Assembly (NCBI RefSeq): GCF_019511345.1
Contig: NZ_JAEUAK010000007.1
Span: 1-64,000, forward strand
DNA from: Rhizobium mesosinicum
GTDB taxonomy: Bacteria > Pseudomonadota > Alphaproteobacteria > Rhizobiales > Rhizobiaceae
Direction: 5' to 3'
DNA length: 64,000 nt
Of the stretch, positions 6,078 through 13,870 are shown one piece after another. The notes below the pieces were generated by a model, which ran no database searches, was not told the DNA's origin, and saw only the letters and a program-made list of their open reading frames with translations. The position numbers were made by a program, and so were the translations under genes. Position 1 is the stretch's first letter; each line of letters opens with the position of its first letter.

Positions 6078-8987
6078 CTATTCGTTTTCGATCATGGCCC
6101 TTACCCGCCGTGCCAGCGTGATTATATCGTAGGGTTTCGTCATCACCTGCATTCCCGGCTCGAGATGACCGTGGTTCAGCACGGCATGCTCAGCGTACCC
6201 CGTCACAAACAACACTGGCAAATTCGGGCGTCTTTGCCGGGCAGCATCGGCAAGCTGCCGGCCGTTCATCCCATTTGGCAAGCCTACATCCGTGAGCAGC
6301 AGTTCCAATCCCGGTTCCGTCTCGAGAATCTGAATCGCCTCTCTGGCATCGCCAGCCTGAAGAACGACGTAGCCGAGTTCCTCTAGTTGTTCGGCTGCGA
6401 CCATTCGTATGAGCGGCTCATCGTCGACCAGGAGGATTTTACGTTCGGTCGCCATGGCGTCAGGCGTGTCCACCTGAACATATCCGCCAAGCTCAACCTT
6501 TCCCGAAAACCGCGGAAGGTACATGGACACCGTGGCGCCTTTGTCGAGCTCTGACTCGATCCTTACACTGCCGCCCGACTGTCCAGCAAAACCCCAAACC
6601 ATTGACAAACCAAGACCGGTACCCTGTCCCGTGGGCTTGGTCGTAAAGAAGGGATCGAATGCGCGGGAGATCGTATCCGCACTCATTCCTGTCCCGGTAT
6701 CGGAGACTGAAATCGATACGAACTGACCGGGCGAGACGCCGAGTTGTGTAGCTGCACGTGCATCAATGTTGCGATTTGCCGTCTCGATGGTCAGCTTACC
6801 CCCTTCGGGCATGGCGTCGCGGCCGTTGATACACAGGTTCAGCAGTGCGTTCTCCAATTGACCGGGATCGACCAGGATCGCCCATGTGTCGGAAGGCCGA
6901 TCGGTTTCGACCTCTATCGACGGCCCCACGCTGCGACGAATGAGTTCCTCCATCGATCCTATGAGGCGATCGACATCAGTCGGTTTCGGATCTAGGGTCT
7001 GGCGCCTGGAAAACGCAAGCATTCGCTGTGTCAGCGAGGCGCCGCGCTTAGCCGCGCTGGTCGCTCCGCTTAGATATCGCTCGATCTCGCCAACGCGACC
7101 CTGTGCGAGCCTGGTTTTCATCACCTCCAAGCTACCGAGAATGGCCGCCAGCAAGTTGTTGAAGTCATGGGCGAGGCCACCAGTGAGCTGGCCAACCGCC
7201 TCCATCTTCTGCACATGGCGAAGCGATTCCTCCGCCGCCATGAGCTTCGCCGTTCGTTCGGCGACTGTTGCCTCAAGGGACTCGTTTGCCCGACGCAACT
7301 CTGCTTGGCTAGCCTGGAGGGCCGTCTCGGATCTCACTCGTTCAATATGGGCCCAGGACCGGTCCGTGACCTCGTGTACGAGTGCGAGTTCATGAGGTGT
7401 CCAGCGATAAGGCTCCTTATGATGGACCGCCATCAGAGCCGTGAGCCTGTCCCCCTTGACGAGCGGCATGCAGATCGTTGCCGAAACCCCGATATTCTGA
7501 AAGGTAGCTGCCTCGTGTGGGGCGAGCTCTCGAAGATTGTCATTGACGATCAACGGGCGGCCGGCTGAAAGCTCCTTAACTGCGAGCTCTCCGAAATCCC
7601 CCAATTTGTAGCGTCCCGTAATGTGGCCGGAGCCGGGCGCCGCCCAAGCCCCCCTTATGGTGAACCCGTCGGCATCTTCGTCCATATCGGCGTAGGCGCA
7701 TATGGAAACATCCAAGATTTCGCCCAGCATCTGAGTGGTCGTCCGCAGGATCGCATCGGCGTCTTTGAGACCCGAGGTCGCCCTCCCAAGCGCGTCGAGA
7801 AAATCCAAGCGTTCCGTATAGCGCGCCTTCTCCGCCTCCGCTTTAGCCCGCTCGACAGCCGACCAGGTCCGTTCCGCAACTTCGCTGGCCAAGGCGATAT
7901 CGTTGGAGGTCCACTTTCTTGGAGCGGGGTCATGAAGAAAGAGCATTGCTCTGAATCGACCCGTCTTGATCAAGGGCACGGCCAACACCGTCTTCGTGCC
8001 GATGGCGTGGAAAGCCGCGGCCATGCCACCGACGCGACGATCATGATCGACATCATCTACGCACATCAGACGCCCGGCTCTAAGCTCGTCGATGATTGGG
8101 GGGCCGAAATCGTTCATCCTGTACGTGCCGCAGACGCTCGCAATTCGGCCATCGGTCCAGTCACGTTCGACTGTGACATGCTGTTCGCCATCATCGATTT
8201 CTCCGTATCCGACGCGGGCAACATCAAGTGCGCGGCCCAGGGAGCGCGACGCTGTTTCCATCACTGCAAGCGGATCGGCAAGATCCCTCAATTCCTCTTC
8301 TAAGGCGAGATGAACCGCTTGGCGCTGCTGCAGAAGCACGCGTTCAGTTGTTTCAGTGACTGCACAAAACATGCCTTGGACGACGCCCCGGTCGTCGCGG
8401 ACCGGCGAATAGGAAAAGGTGAACCAACTCCGCTCGTCATATCCAGCACGGTTCATGATGAGGGGAAGATCCTCGCTGTAGGTGGCCTCACCGTCCAGGG
8501 CCTTTCTGATCAGCGGGAATATGTCTGCCCAGATCTCAGACCAGATGTCCTTGAACCGGGCGCCGAACGCGGCGGGATGTTTGCCCCCGAGTATCTCGGC
8601 ATAGGCATCGTTATAGAGGAAAACGAGCTCTTCTCCCCAGGTGACAAACATCGGGAAGTGGCTATCAAACATCAGTGCCGTCACCGACCGAAGCGGTTCA
8701 CGCCAGTTGGTCGGCGCACCGATGGAAGTCTGGGAAAGGTCGACGGACTTCAGCAGATTGGCGACAAGGACAAAGGGAGGTTGTGTCGGAGCATCTCGCC
8801 GCTGGCTGCGTGAAGTTGCTTCGTAAGCCTCAGCCTCGATCCCGTTCGTCATCGCACCCTCGAACCAGCCCAAACATTTCTCACGCGCTGGAGGTCGGAG
8901 CTGTTCCAAGCCCATCCCGCTACCTTTCTCAGCTGGCCCATTTGTGCTCTGAAGCGGAGTTGCGAAATCATCCTCTATCTCCGACAA
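6078..8987 (-). CDS. PAS/tandem-GAF hybrid sensor histidine kinase with C-terminal receiver domain
   Basis: 969 residues, cytoplasmic, no membrane helices. Order: a PAS-like domain at about 70-225 (FPMFVTWGEELVFLYNDAYA), two consecutive GAF domains at about 230-385 and 395-550, a coiled coil, a HisKA domain with the phospho-acceptor in GGLAHDFNNLLAAILG, an HATPase domain (NLCINGRDAM, then GTGLGLSMVWGF), and a receiver domain whose acceptor is the Asp of LLLTDVGLPNG. It lies between the phytochrome (12 bases upstream) and the heme oxygenase (58 bases downstream) and is probably co-transcribed with both. I infer that it is either the partner of the phytochrome or a parallel sensor sharing its output. 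Neither GAF carries the phytochrome PASDIP motif, so it is not itself a biliverdin photoreceptor. No separate response regulator is adjacent. Confidence 0.85.
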   Translation of the reverse strand: MSEIEDDFATPLQSTNGPAEKGSGMGLEQLRPPAREKCLGWFEGAMTNGIEAEAYEATSRSQRRDAPTQPPFVLVANLLKSVDLSQTSIGAPTNWREPLRSVTALMFDSHFPMFVTWGEELVFLYNDAYAEILGGKHPAAFGARFKDIWSEIWADIFPLIRKALDGEATYSEDLPLIMNRAGYDERSWFTFSYSPVRDDRGVVQGMFCAVTETTERVLLQQRQAVHLALEEELRDLADPLAVMETASRSLGRALDVARVGYGEIDDGEQHVTVERDWTDGRIASVCGTYRMNDFGPPIIDELRAGRLMCVDDVDHDRRVGGMAAAFHAIGTKTVLAVPLIKTGRFRAMLFLHDPAPRKWTSNDIALASEVAERTWSAVERAKAEAEKARYTERLDFLDALGRATSGLKDADAILRTTTQMLGEILDVSICAYADMDEDADGFTIRGAWAAPGSGHITGRYKLGDFGELAVKELSAGRPLIVNDNLRELAPHEAATFQNIGVSATICMPLVKGDRLTALMAVHHKEPYRWTPHELALVHEVTDRSWAHIERVRSETALQASQAELRRANESLEATVAERTAKLMAAEESLRHVQKMEAVGQLTGGLAHDFNNLLAAILGSLEVMKTRLAQGRVGEIERYLSGATSAAKRGASLTQRMLAFSRRQTLDPKPTDVDRLIGSMEELIRRSVGPSIEVETDRPSDTWAILVDPGQLENALLNLCINGRDAMPEGGKLTIETANRNIDARAATQLGVSPGQFVSISVSDTGTGMSADTISRAFDPFFTTKPTGQGTGLGLSMVWGFAGQSGGSVRIESELDKGATVSMYLPRFSGKVELGGYVQVDTPDAMATERKILLVDDEPLIRMVAAEQLEELGYVVLQAGDAREAIQILETEPGLELLLTDVGLPNGMNGRQLADAARQRRPNLPVLFVTGYAEHAVLNHGHLEPGMQVMTKPYDIITLARRVRAMIENE

Positions 8988-8999
8988 TCAGGTTTTCCG

Positions 9000-11129
9000 C
9001 TAATGGACTGGGGCCGTGAGGATGACGCGCAAGCCTGGCCCGTTGTCCTCCTCATCGATGTCGCCATGCAACTGGTTGACCATCGCGTTGAGCATTCTTG
9101 ACCCGAAACCACCGCCCGGCGCAGTTGCCTGTTTGCCCTTCCCCTTGTCGGCGACGGTAAGGCGGAGCTTGTCTCGATGCTGTTCGAGCCGAATGGCAAG
9201 AGGACCCTCCTTGCCATCATAGGCATATTTTTGCGCATTGATGAACAGTTCGGTCACGACAAGGCCTATGTTCACGGCGCGGTCGGTCGAGATAAGGACC
9301 GGCGCCAGCTCCAGCGACAGCATCTCGGACCACCCTGCATCCATGGTCGTCATCATGTCCGCGAGCAGGCTCTCGATGTACCGGGAGAGGTCGATGATCT
9401 CGACGCTGTCGTCTTGGTAGAGGCGGCGATGCACGAGCGCTACCGCATTGAGACGCTTCTGCGCCGCGTCGAGGTTCGATTTGACCTCGTCGCTCGCAGA
9501 CGCTTTGGCCTGCATACGCAGGAAGGACGAAACGAGCATAAGAGAGTTCTGGACGCGATGATTGACCTCCTTGAGAAGATAGTCCTTTTGCGTCAAGAGG
9601 TTTTCATTCTCGCGGAGGGTTGTAGTCAGCTCGCGATTAAGGTCGCGCATCCGATCATTGTTGCGGGCTTCCAACATCTGTCTGACAATGCGGCCGGCAG
9701 CCTCGACTTCGGCATGGCTCCATCGTCGGGACTTACCCCTGACGCTCTCGCTCCAGGCCTCGAATGATGCCCTTGGCGTCAGCGTGTCACCGGGAACAGC
9801 CGGGCTGTCCTTGTGAGGGTTGCCCGCCCATTTCAGCACTTCGATGTGCTCGGCGCGGAACCACATGAGGATCGTGGGGACCTCTGTGGACATTGTGACA
9901 GCTAGCAATCCACTTGCGCGTTCGCGGAATGTGGCGGCCTCTGGCATTCGGGTAGAGAGCGACGCGGTGGCGAGCACCTGTCCGGCCGCAGGAAGCCTCA
10001 CGTCCTCGGCGATGCGCCTGATATCGATTTGGTCGGGGCATATGCCGCAGGTGAACAGCTCCTTACCCTGCACGGCTGCAAAACCATCAGCCGACAGCAG
10101 GCGTAGCAGCTCGGGGCCTGACGTCCTTAGAAATCTATCGAGAGAACCGCCTTCCCCAAGCTGCGAAAGCACGGTGTCCTCCTGCGACCTGAGCCGTATG
10201 CGCTCACGAAATAGTGTCGCCTCCTCCTTCTTCCCAATCTGCCTTGATAGGGCATTAGCCAGCGCTTGACAGCCCATTCGGGCTGAGAGGGCGATCTCGC
10301 GGGGCGCGTGATGGTGACATGCGATTAGCCCCCAAAGGAAGCCATCCTTGACAATCGAAAAAGAGGCCGAGGCGACTACGCCCATATTCTTGAGATATTG
10401 GATGTGGATGGGCGACACGCTCCGGATCGTGGAGTCGCTCAGATCGAGTTCGCTCAGATCCGGGTCACCTTGAATGGCCCGGGGCTGGTAGCTCACATCT
10501 GGTATGACGCGAACACGGTTGCGAAGGTAAAGTGCCCTTGCCTGCCTGGGAATGTCGGACGCCGGAAAATGGTGGTTCATGAAACCGGCGGTGCCGCCGG
10601 CGGTAGACTCGCCGACGACAACCCCGGCGTCCTCGTCCACAAACTGGTAGACCATGACGCGGTCATAACCGGTGATGTCCCGAAATGCGCTTGCCGCTGC
10701 TCGGCAAAGCTCGGCCATACTGCCGGTGCGCTCGAACCGACTGCTCGCTGCGTCTAGTCGAACAAGGAACGGCACCGCCTCGATTGGCTCCTCTTCGGCC
10801 CTGTCGAGTTCGACGATTAGGTAGCGTCCGCTTCGGTATGCGACCGCATTCAGTTCGCCGGCTCGTGCCTTAACTCTCCCGAGCACCGTTACGGATCCAG
10901 TGGAAATCTCACCAAGCCGCTTTCCCAGATCCATTCCGAGCAGCTGTGAAACCGTGACCCCGGACGGCCAGTTGCCGACGACTTCCGCAACATCTCCCGC
11001 CTGACCGACGCGCTCAAGCGTAGTTTCGTCGGCGATGAGCATCACGCCATGAGGCTGAATGGACCCTGGAATATGAATCGGCTCGAGGTCACAGGCAGTG
11101 GCCTCCCCCGCATCTGTTGTTCCCCTCAA
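9000..11129 (-). CDS. bphP: bacteriophytochrome histidine kinase (HisKA_2/HWE-like output)
   Basis: 709 residues. An N-terminal PAS domain carries Cys13 in TACDLEPIHIPGSIQPHG, the position of the biliverdin-linking Cys in bacteriophytochromes. The GAF domain has PASDIP at 189-194 and the pocket histidines in IACHHHAPREIA. The PHY domain has the tongue motif PRASF (PRxSF). The output is a kinase with LLKEVNHRVQNSLMLVSSFL as its histidine box, the HisKA_2/HWE style rather than the common HisKA, and no receiver domain. The protein should be a red/far-red photoreceptor controlling phosphate flow to an unlinked regulator or the adjacent hybrid kinase. The best start is TTG 11129, which overlaps the stop of a possible small ORF upstream by four bases (TTGA). 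The order phytochrome, hybrid kinase, heme oxygenase makes a self-sufficient light-sensing unit. Confidence 0.92.
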   Translation of the reverse strand: MRGTTDAGEATACDLEPIHIPGSIQPHGVMLIADETTLERVGQAGDVAEVVGNWPSGVTVSQLLGMDLGKRLGEISTGSVTVLGRVKARAGELNAVAYRSGRYLIVELDRAEEEPIEAVPFLVRLDAASSRFERTGSMAELCRAAASAFRDITGYDRVMVYQFVDEDAGVVVGESTAGGTAGFMNHHFPASDIPRQARALYLRNRVRVIPDVSYQPRAIQGDPDLSELDLSDSTIRSVSPIHIQYLKNMGVVASASFSIVKDGFLWGLIACHHHAPREIALSARMGCQALANALSRQIGKKEEATLFRERIRLRSQEDTVLSQLGEGGSLDRFLRTSGPELLRLLSADGFAAVQGKELFTCGICPDQIDIRRIAEDVRLPAAGQVLATASLSTRMPEAATFRERASGLLAVTMSTEVPTILMWFRAEHIEVLKWAGNPHKDSPAVPGDTLTPRASFEAWSESVRGKSRRWSHAEVEAAGRIVRQMLEARNNDRMRDLNRELTTTLRENENLLTQKDYLLKEVNHRVQNSLMLVSSFLRMQAKASASDEVKSNLDAAQKRLNAVALVHRRLYQDDSVEIIDLSRYIESLLADMMTTMDAGWSEMLSLELAPVLISTDRAVNIGLVVTELFINAQKYAYDGKEGPLAIRLEQHRDKLRLTVADKGKGKQATAPGGGFGSRMLNAMVNQLHGDIDEEDNGPGLRVILTAPVH

Positions 11130-11338
11130 ATCCGCATTCCGATCATGACGATGTCCCCTGTCGCGCCCATCAACTCAGCACAGACGCCCACTAAAGAGGG
11201 AAATGTTGTGCCTGCGTTAGAGTTCCACAACCGTTTGGGAATTTTGCAAACTTCAATGCGCAATTCGATCAACTCATCACATATCGATCGCGCTGCCTCC
11301 GACAACTTTCTTCGCCGCGTCGGAACCGCTGGGGGCAT
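11126..11338 (-). CDS. possible small protein upstream of bphP, 70 aa
   Basis: A 70-codon minus-strand frame beginning MPPAVPTRRRKLSEA ends TTGA, overlapping the bphP TTG start. This is the arrangement expected for translational coupling, and the main reason to list it. The predicted peptide is helical in the middle (ICDELIELRIEVCKI) with a hydrophobic tail. I recognise no family, and there is no strong ribosome binding site. It may be only the leader region of bphP. Confidence 0.3.
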   Translation of the reverse strand: MPPAVPTRRRKLSEAARSICDELIELRIEVCKIPKRLWNSNAGTTFPSLVGVCAELMGATGDIVMIGMRI

Positions 11339-11372
11339 GTGCCATTGAGTCGGGCTTTCGCACGGGAAAACC

Positions 11373-11600
11373 ATGGTCGATAAAAAAACAGCGTCACAAG
11401 AGGCAAAGTCGCTGCTGGTCCACGAGGTGGCCCGAAAGACGCTCCGTTCCGTGTTGAACCGCGTGGAAGCTCTCAGCATTGCACAACGGAAGGTGTTCAA
11501 CGACAAACGAGTCGACCGCTTCGATGTCGGTGATTTCGCAAGCGACCTGTTGCTGGACATGGTCGGCTCGCTCAATCGCGATGATATCACTGCCACGATC
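11373..11600 (+). pseudogene. truncated ORF of unknown family, cut by a Tn3-type remnant
   Basis: ATG 11373, preceded by GGAAAACC, opens a frame with high-GC third positions encoding a soluble helical peptide (LLVHEVARKTLRSVLNRVEALSIAQRKVF). Around 11595 the sequence becomes Tn3-family transposase in a different frame, and this frame runs on as nonsense to 11726. I infer a gene broken by a transposon fragment. No function can be assigned. Confidence 0.4.
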
Positions 11601-11892
11601 GTTCGAAAGCCAGGCGCTCCGCGCCTCTGGTCTCAACCTCGTCGTCAGTGCAATCGTCCATTGGAATACCGTCTATCTCGACCGTGCAATCACACAGCTG
11701 AAGCGAGCGGGTCGAGATATTCCTGATACTCTGTTGAAGCACATCTCGCCGCTCAGTTGGGAACACATCAACCTTACCGGCATCTACACCTGGGATGCCG
11801 AACATCAGATGCCGAACGGATTTCGATCGCTCCGTTGCCAGCCGGGCTACGGCGGGTCGCATAAGTTCTCATTCCGTTCGCCCTTAGCGTAG
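11595..11892 (+). pseudogene. Tn3-family transposase C-terminal fragment
   Basis: From about 11599 the frame reads SFESQALRASGLNLVVSAIV, HWNTVYLDRAI, then LLKHISPLSWEHINLTGIYTW, closely matching the conserved end of Tn3-family TnpA (RASGLNLVxAAIxxWNTVYLxRA, then LSPLGWEHINLTGDYxW). Only about 85 residues of a protein of roughly 1000 remain. There is no in-frame start, no resolvase and no visible 38-bp terminal inverted repeat. The last residues (FRSLRCQPGYGG) diverge from the family. This is a dead scar marking a past Tn3-type insertion and deletion. Confidence 0.85.
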
Positions 11893-11942
11893 GATTTCGG
11901 ACTGCTCTTGTTCTGGCCCCCATCAGGAATGTCAGCCACCGC

Positions 11943-12290
11943 CTAGCGTTTCAGATCGTACGCTTGGTGGGAGGCGCGAAGCTCAGTCAAGGTCTTGCCG
12001 ACGCATGTGCCTCCACCTTCACCGCCGATTGCCTTGGCCTTGCCGTCGAGGGTGATCGTGCCGGCGATCCGTTCGGATGCCCGATATGTTGCGATGCCAT
12101 CCTGTGAGATGCGCGACAGGTAAAAGGTGTGGTAGGTTTCGTTGGACTTGCACTGAATGACCAAGGGAAATTGCTCGAACGGCTCGTCATGCGCCTGAAC
12201 GATCGCGAATGGAAAGGTCACCAGCGACAGTAGACCCGCAATGCATGTTGTGACCGCTGCATTCGATCTTTGGCGGAATAGGCATCTCAT
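11943..12290 (-). CDS. secreted or periplasmic hypothetical protein
   Basis: 115 residues. The N-terminus has a positive region (MRCLFRQRSNAA), a hydrophobic core (CIAGLLSLVTFPFAIVQAHA-like) and a probable signal peptidase site near VQAHD, so about 80 residues would be exported. Two cysteines remain in the mature part (VIQCKSNETYH and GGTCVGK) and may form a disulfide. I recognise no family. It lies 144 bases downstream of the fixK-like gene on the same strand. Confidence 0.6.
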   Translation of the reverse strand: MRCLFRQRSNAAVTTCIAGLLSLVTFPFAIVQAHDEPFEQFPLVIQCKSNETYHTFYLSRISQDGIATYRASERIAGTITLDGKAKAIGGEGGGTCVGKTLTELRASHQAYDLKR

Positions 12291-12433
12291 GGTTCAATCC
12301 CCCTTTGCACGATCGATTTCAATCCATGACCGCTAAGCGCACCGTATGAAACTTGATTCAGGGGTGCGCTTTGGCCTCTTTGCTTTGGCCAGGACCTTGT
12401 CCCAGAATCGTCCACGCTTCCGGGCGTCATGCA

Positions 12434-13078
12434 TCAGATGGTCAGCGCAATCAGCGCGTCGCGGTCTAAAAGTCGAACGATGCGCTGCAGCTTGCCTTTC
12501 AGGCAAAGGACGCCTTTTTCGCGGAGTTTCGTGAAGCAGCGGGCAACGGTTTCGACGGTCAGACCGAGATAGTCGGCCACATCGCTGCGCGACATCATCA
12601 TGTCAAATTCCAGATCGTCCGGATGACGGTCGGCCATTTCGCAAACGAAGGCCGCGACCCGCTTCAGCGCGCTTTGCTCGGTGATGACGAGCTGCTTGTG
12701 CTGCGCCTTTGCGAGGTTCGTCAGCGCGATGTGAAGAAGGTCGACAGGAACGACTGCGTTCTGGTTGGTCCGAAAGGGCTTGATGGAGGCCTCGCAGACG
12801 GCTTCGGCAAAGTCGGTTCGAACATTCCCGGTTTCAAGGCCGAACCATTCGCCCTCGCCGCAAAACGTCAGGATATATCGCTGTCCACTTGCCATCAGGC
12901 GATAAATTCGCACCGCGCCGGTTTCGACCTGATAGATCGCAAGTGCATGTTCGCCTTCGCTGTAGATTGTCTCGTTGGCCTTGAGCTTGATCGACTGATC
13001 TTTGGTTGTTCCGACAGCTGTTCCGTGTCGACTGCCCGGAATTGCCGTTTGCGTTATGGTAGCGTGGTGTTGAAGCAT
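12434..13078 (-). CDS. fixK: FixK-like Crp/Fnr-family transcriptional regulator
   Basis: 214 residues. A cyclic-nucleotide-binding-like beta barrel (about 30-115) is followed by a dimerisation helix and a winged HTH with recognition helix DVADYLGLTVETVARCFTKL (about 166-185). There is no N-terminal Cys cluster, so it cannot hold the oxygen-sensing FeS of FNR; this is the FixK pattern. The DNA-contact signature is E176-TV-A179-R180, where FNR has E-xx-S-R, so the Ser is replaced by Ala. Cys181 sits in the recognition helix next to the contact Arg, close to the redox-sensitive Cys183 I recall for Bradyrhizobium FixK2. Seven FNR/FixK-type boxes occur in this window. It follows fixJ by 123 bases, the order expected if phospho-FixJ activates it. 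Confidence 0.85.
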   Translation of the reverse strand: MLQHHATITQTAIPGSRHGTAVGTTKDQSIKLKANETIYSEGEHALAIYQVETGAVRIYRLMASGQRYILTFCGEGEWFGLETGNVRTDFAEAVCEASIKPFRTNQNAVVPVDLLHIALTNLAKAQHKQLVITEQSALKRVAAFVCEMADRHPDDLEFDMMMSRSDVADYLGLTVETVARCFTKLREKGVLCLKGKLQRIVRLLDRDALIALTI

Positions 13079-13201
13079 AGGCGTCGCCCCCCAATCCGCT
13101 TGGCAACATAACCAATCGCCGCCTGCCGCGATATTCGAGAAACCCCTTAAGTATCGCTACGGAAGCCTGATCACCGACAGCTCTCTGCCGCTGCGCCTGA
13201 C

Positions 13202-13870
13202 CTATCGGGCAGGCGCCCAAGCACCGTGGCCGGACTGGGCCTTGGCGGTTTCGATCGGCTGCGCTGCCGTGTCGAGCGTGATGGCCATCCGCATGAGTTC
13301 CGCCAGATTACGGGCGTCCATCTTCGCCATCACATTGGCGCGGTGAACTTCGACCGTGCGTGCGCTTATACCAAGCTGATAGGCGATCATCTTGTTCTGC
13401 AGGCCATCAAGAACGCCGGCCAGAACCTGGTGTTCGCGCTCCGTGAGCTGGCGAAGCCGTGCTGCAATGCTCTCAGAGTCAGCGATGACCCCGCCCGAGC
13501 GCTTCTGTCCCACCGCCGCGTTGATCGCGGCTATCAGCACCTCTTCTCTGACGGGCTTTTCAAGGAAATCCGATGCGCCGGCCTTCATTGCCCGGACGGC
13601 GGCGGCGATGTCGCCCTGACCGGTAATGACAATTACCGGAACGTTCAGTCTCAAACGTCGCAGGCGCTGGAGCAGCTCGATGCCATCAATTTCGGGCATG
13701 CGCAGGTCCGTCACGAGGCAGCTTCGTCCCGAAAGCGGCAACAGTTCCAGAAAGGCTTTGGCAGAGCTATGGGTCCGAACCGCGAAACCTGTCGACACCA
13801 ACAGAAACGTCAAAGATCGCCTGAGCGACTCCTCATCGTCGACGAGATGGATCGTAAGGTCGTTTGCCAT
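13202..13870 (-). CDS. fixJ: FixJ-like response regulator (receiver plus LuxR-type HTH)
   Basis: 222 residues from ATG 13870; a longer frame begins at 13921, but the receiver fold starts at MANDLTIHLVDDEE. GGAG lies about 13 bases before this ATG. The phospho-acceptor is Asp55 in CLVTDLRMPEIDG, with acidic pair D11-D12, a conserved Thr in VIVITGQGD and Lys in DFLEKPV. The output domain carries LTEREHQVLAGVLDG and the recognition stretch LGISARTVEVHRANVMAKM, as in FixJ/NarL proteins. The start overlaps the end of the fixL-like gene by 38 bases, which indicates translational coupling and a cognate pair. It probably activates the downstream fixK-like gene. Confidence 0.88.
   Translation of the reverse strand: MANDLTIHLVDDEESLRRSLTFLLVSTGFAVRTHSSAKAFLELLPLSGRSCLVTDLRMPEIDGIELLQRLRRLRLNVPVIVITGQGDIAAAVRAMKAGASDFLEKPVREEVLIAAINAAVGQKRSGGVIADSESIAARLRQLTEREHQVLAGVLDGLQNKMIAYQLGISARTVEVHRANVMAKMDARNLAELMRMAITLDTAAQPIETAKAQSGHGAWAPAR

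Noticed and set aside
6078..8987. Reading the tandem-GAF hybrid kinase as a second phytochrome
   Set aside because: There is no PASDIP, PRxSF or N-terminal chromophore Cys motif; the GAFs are generic.
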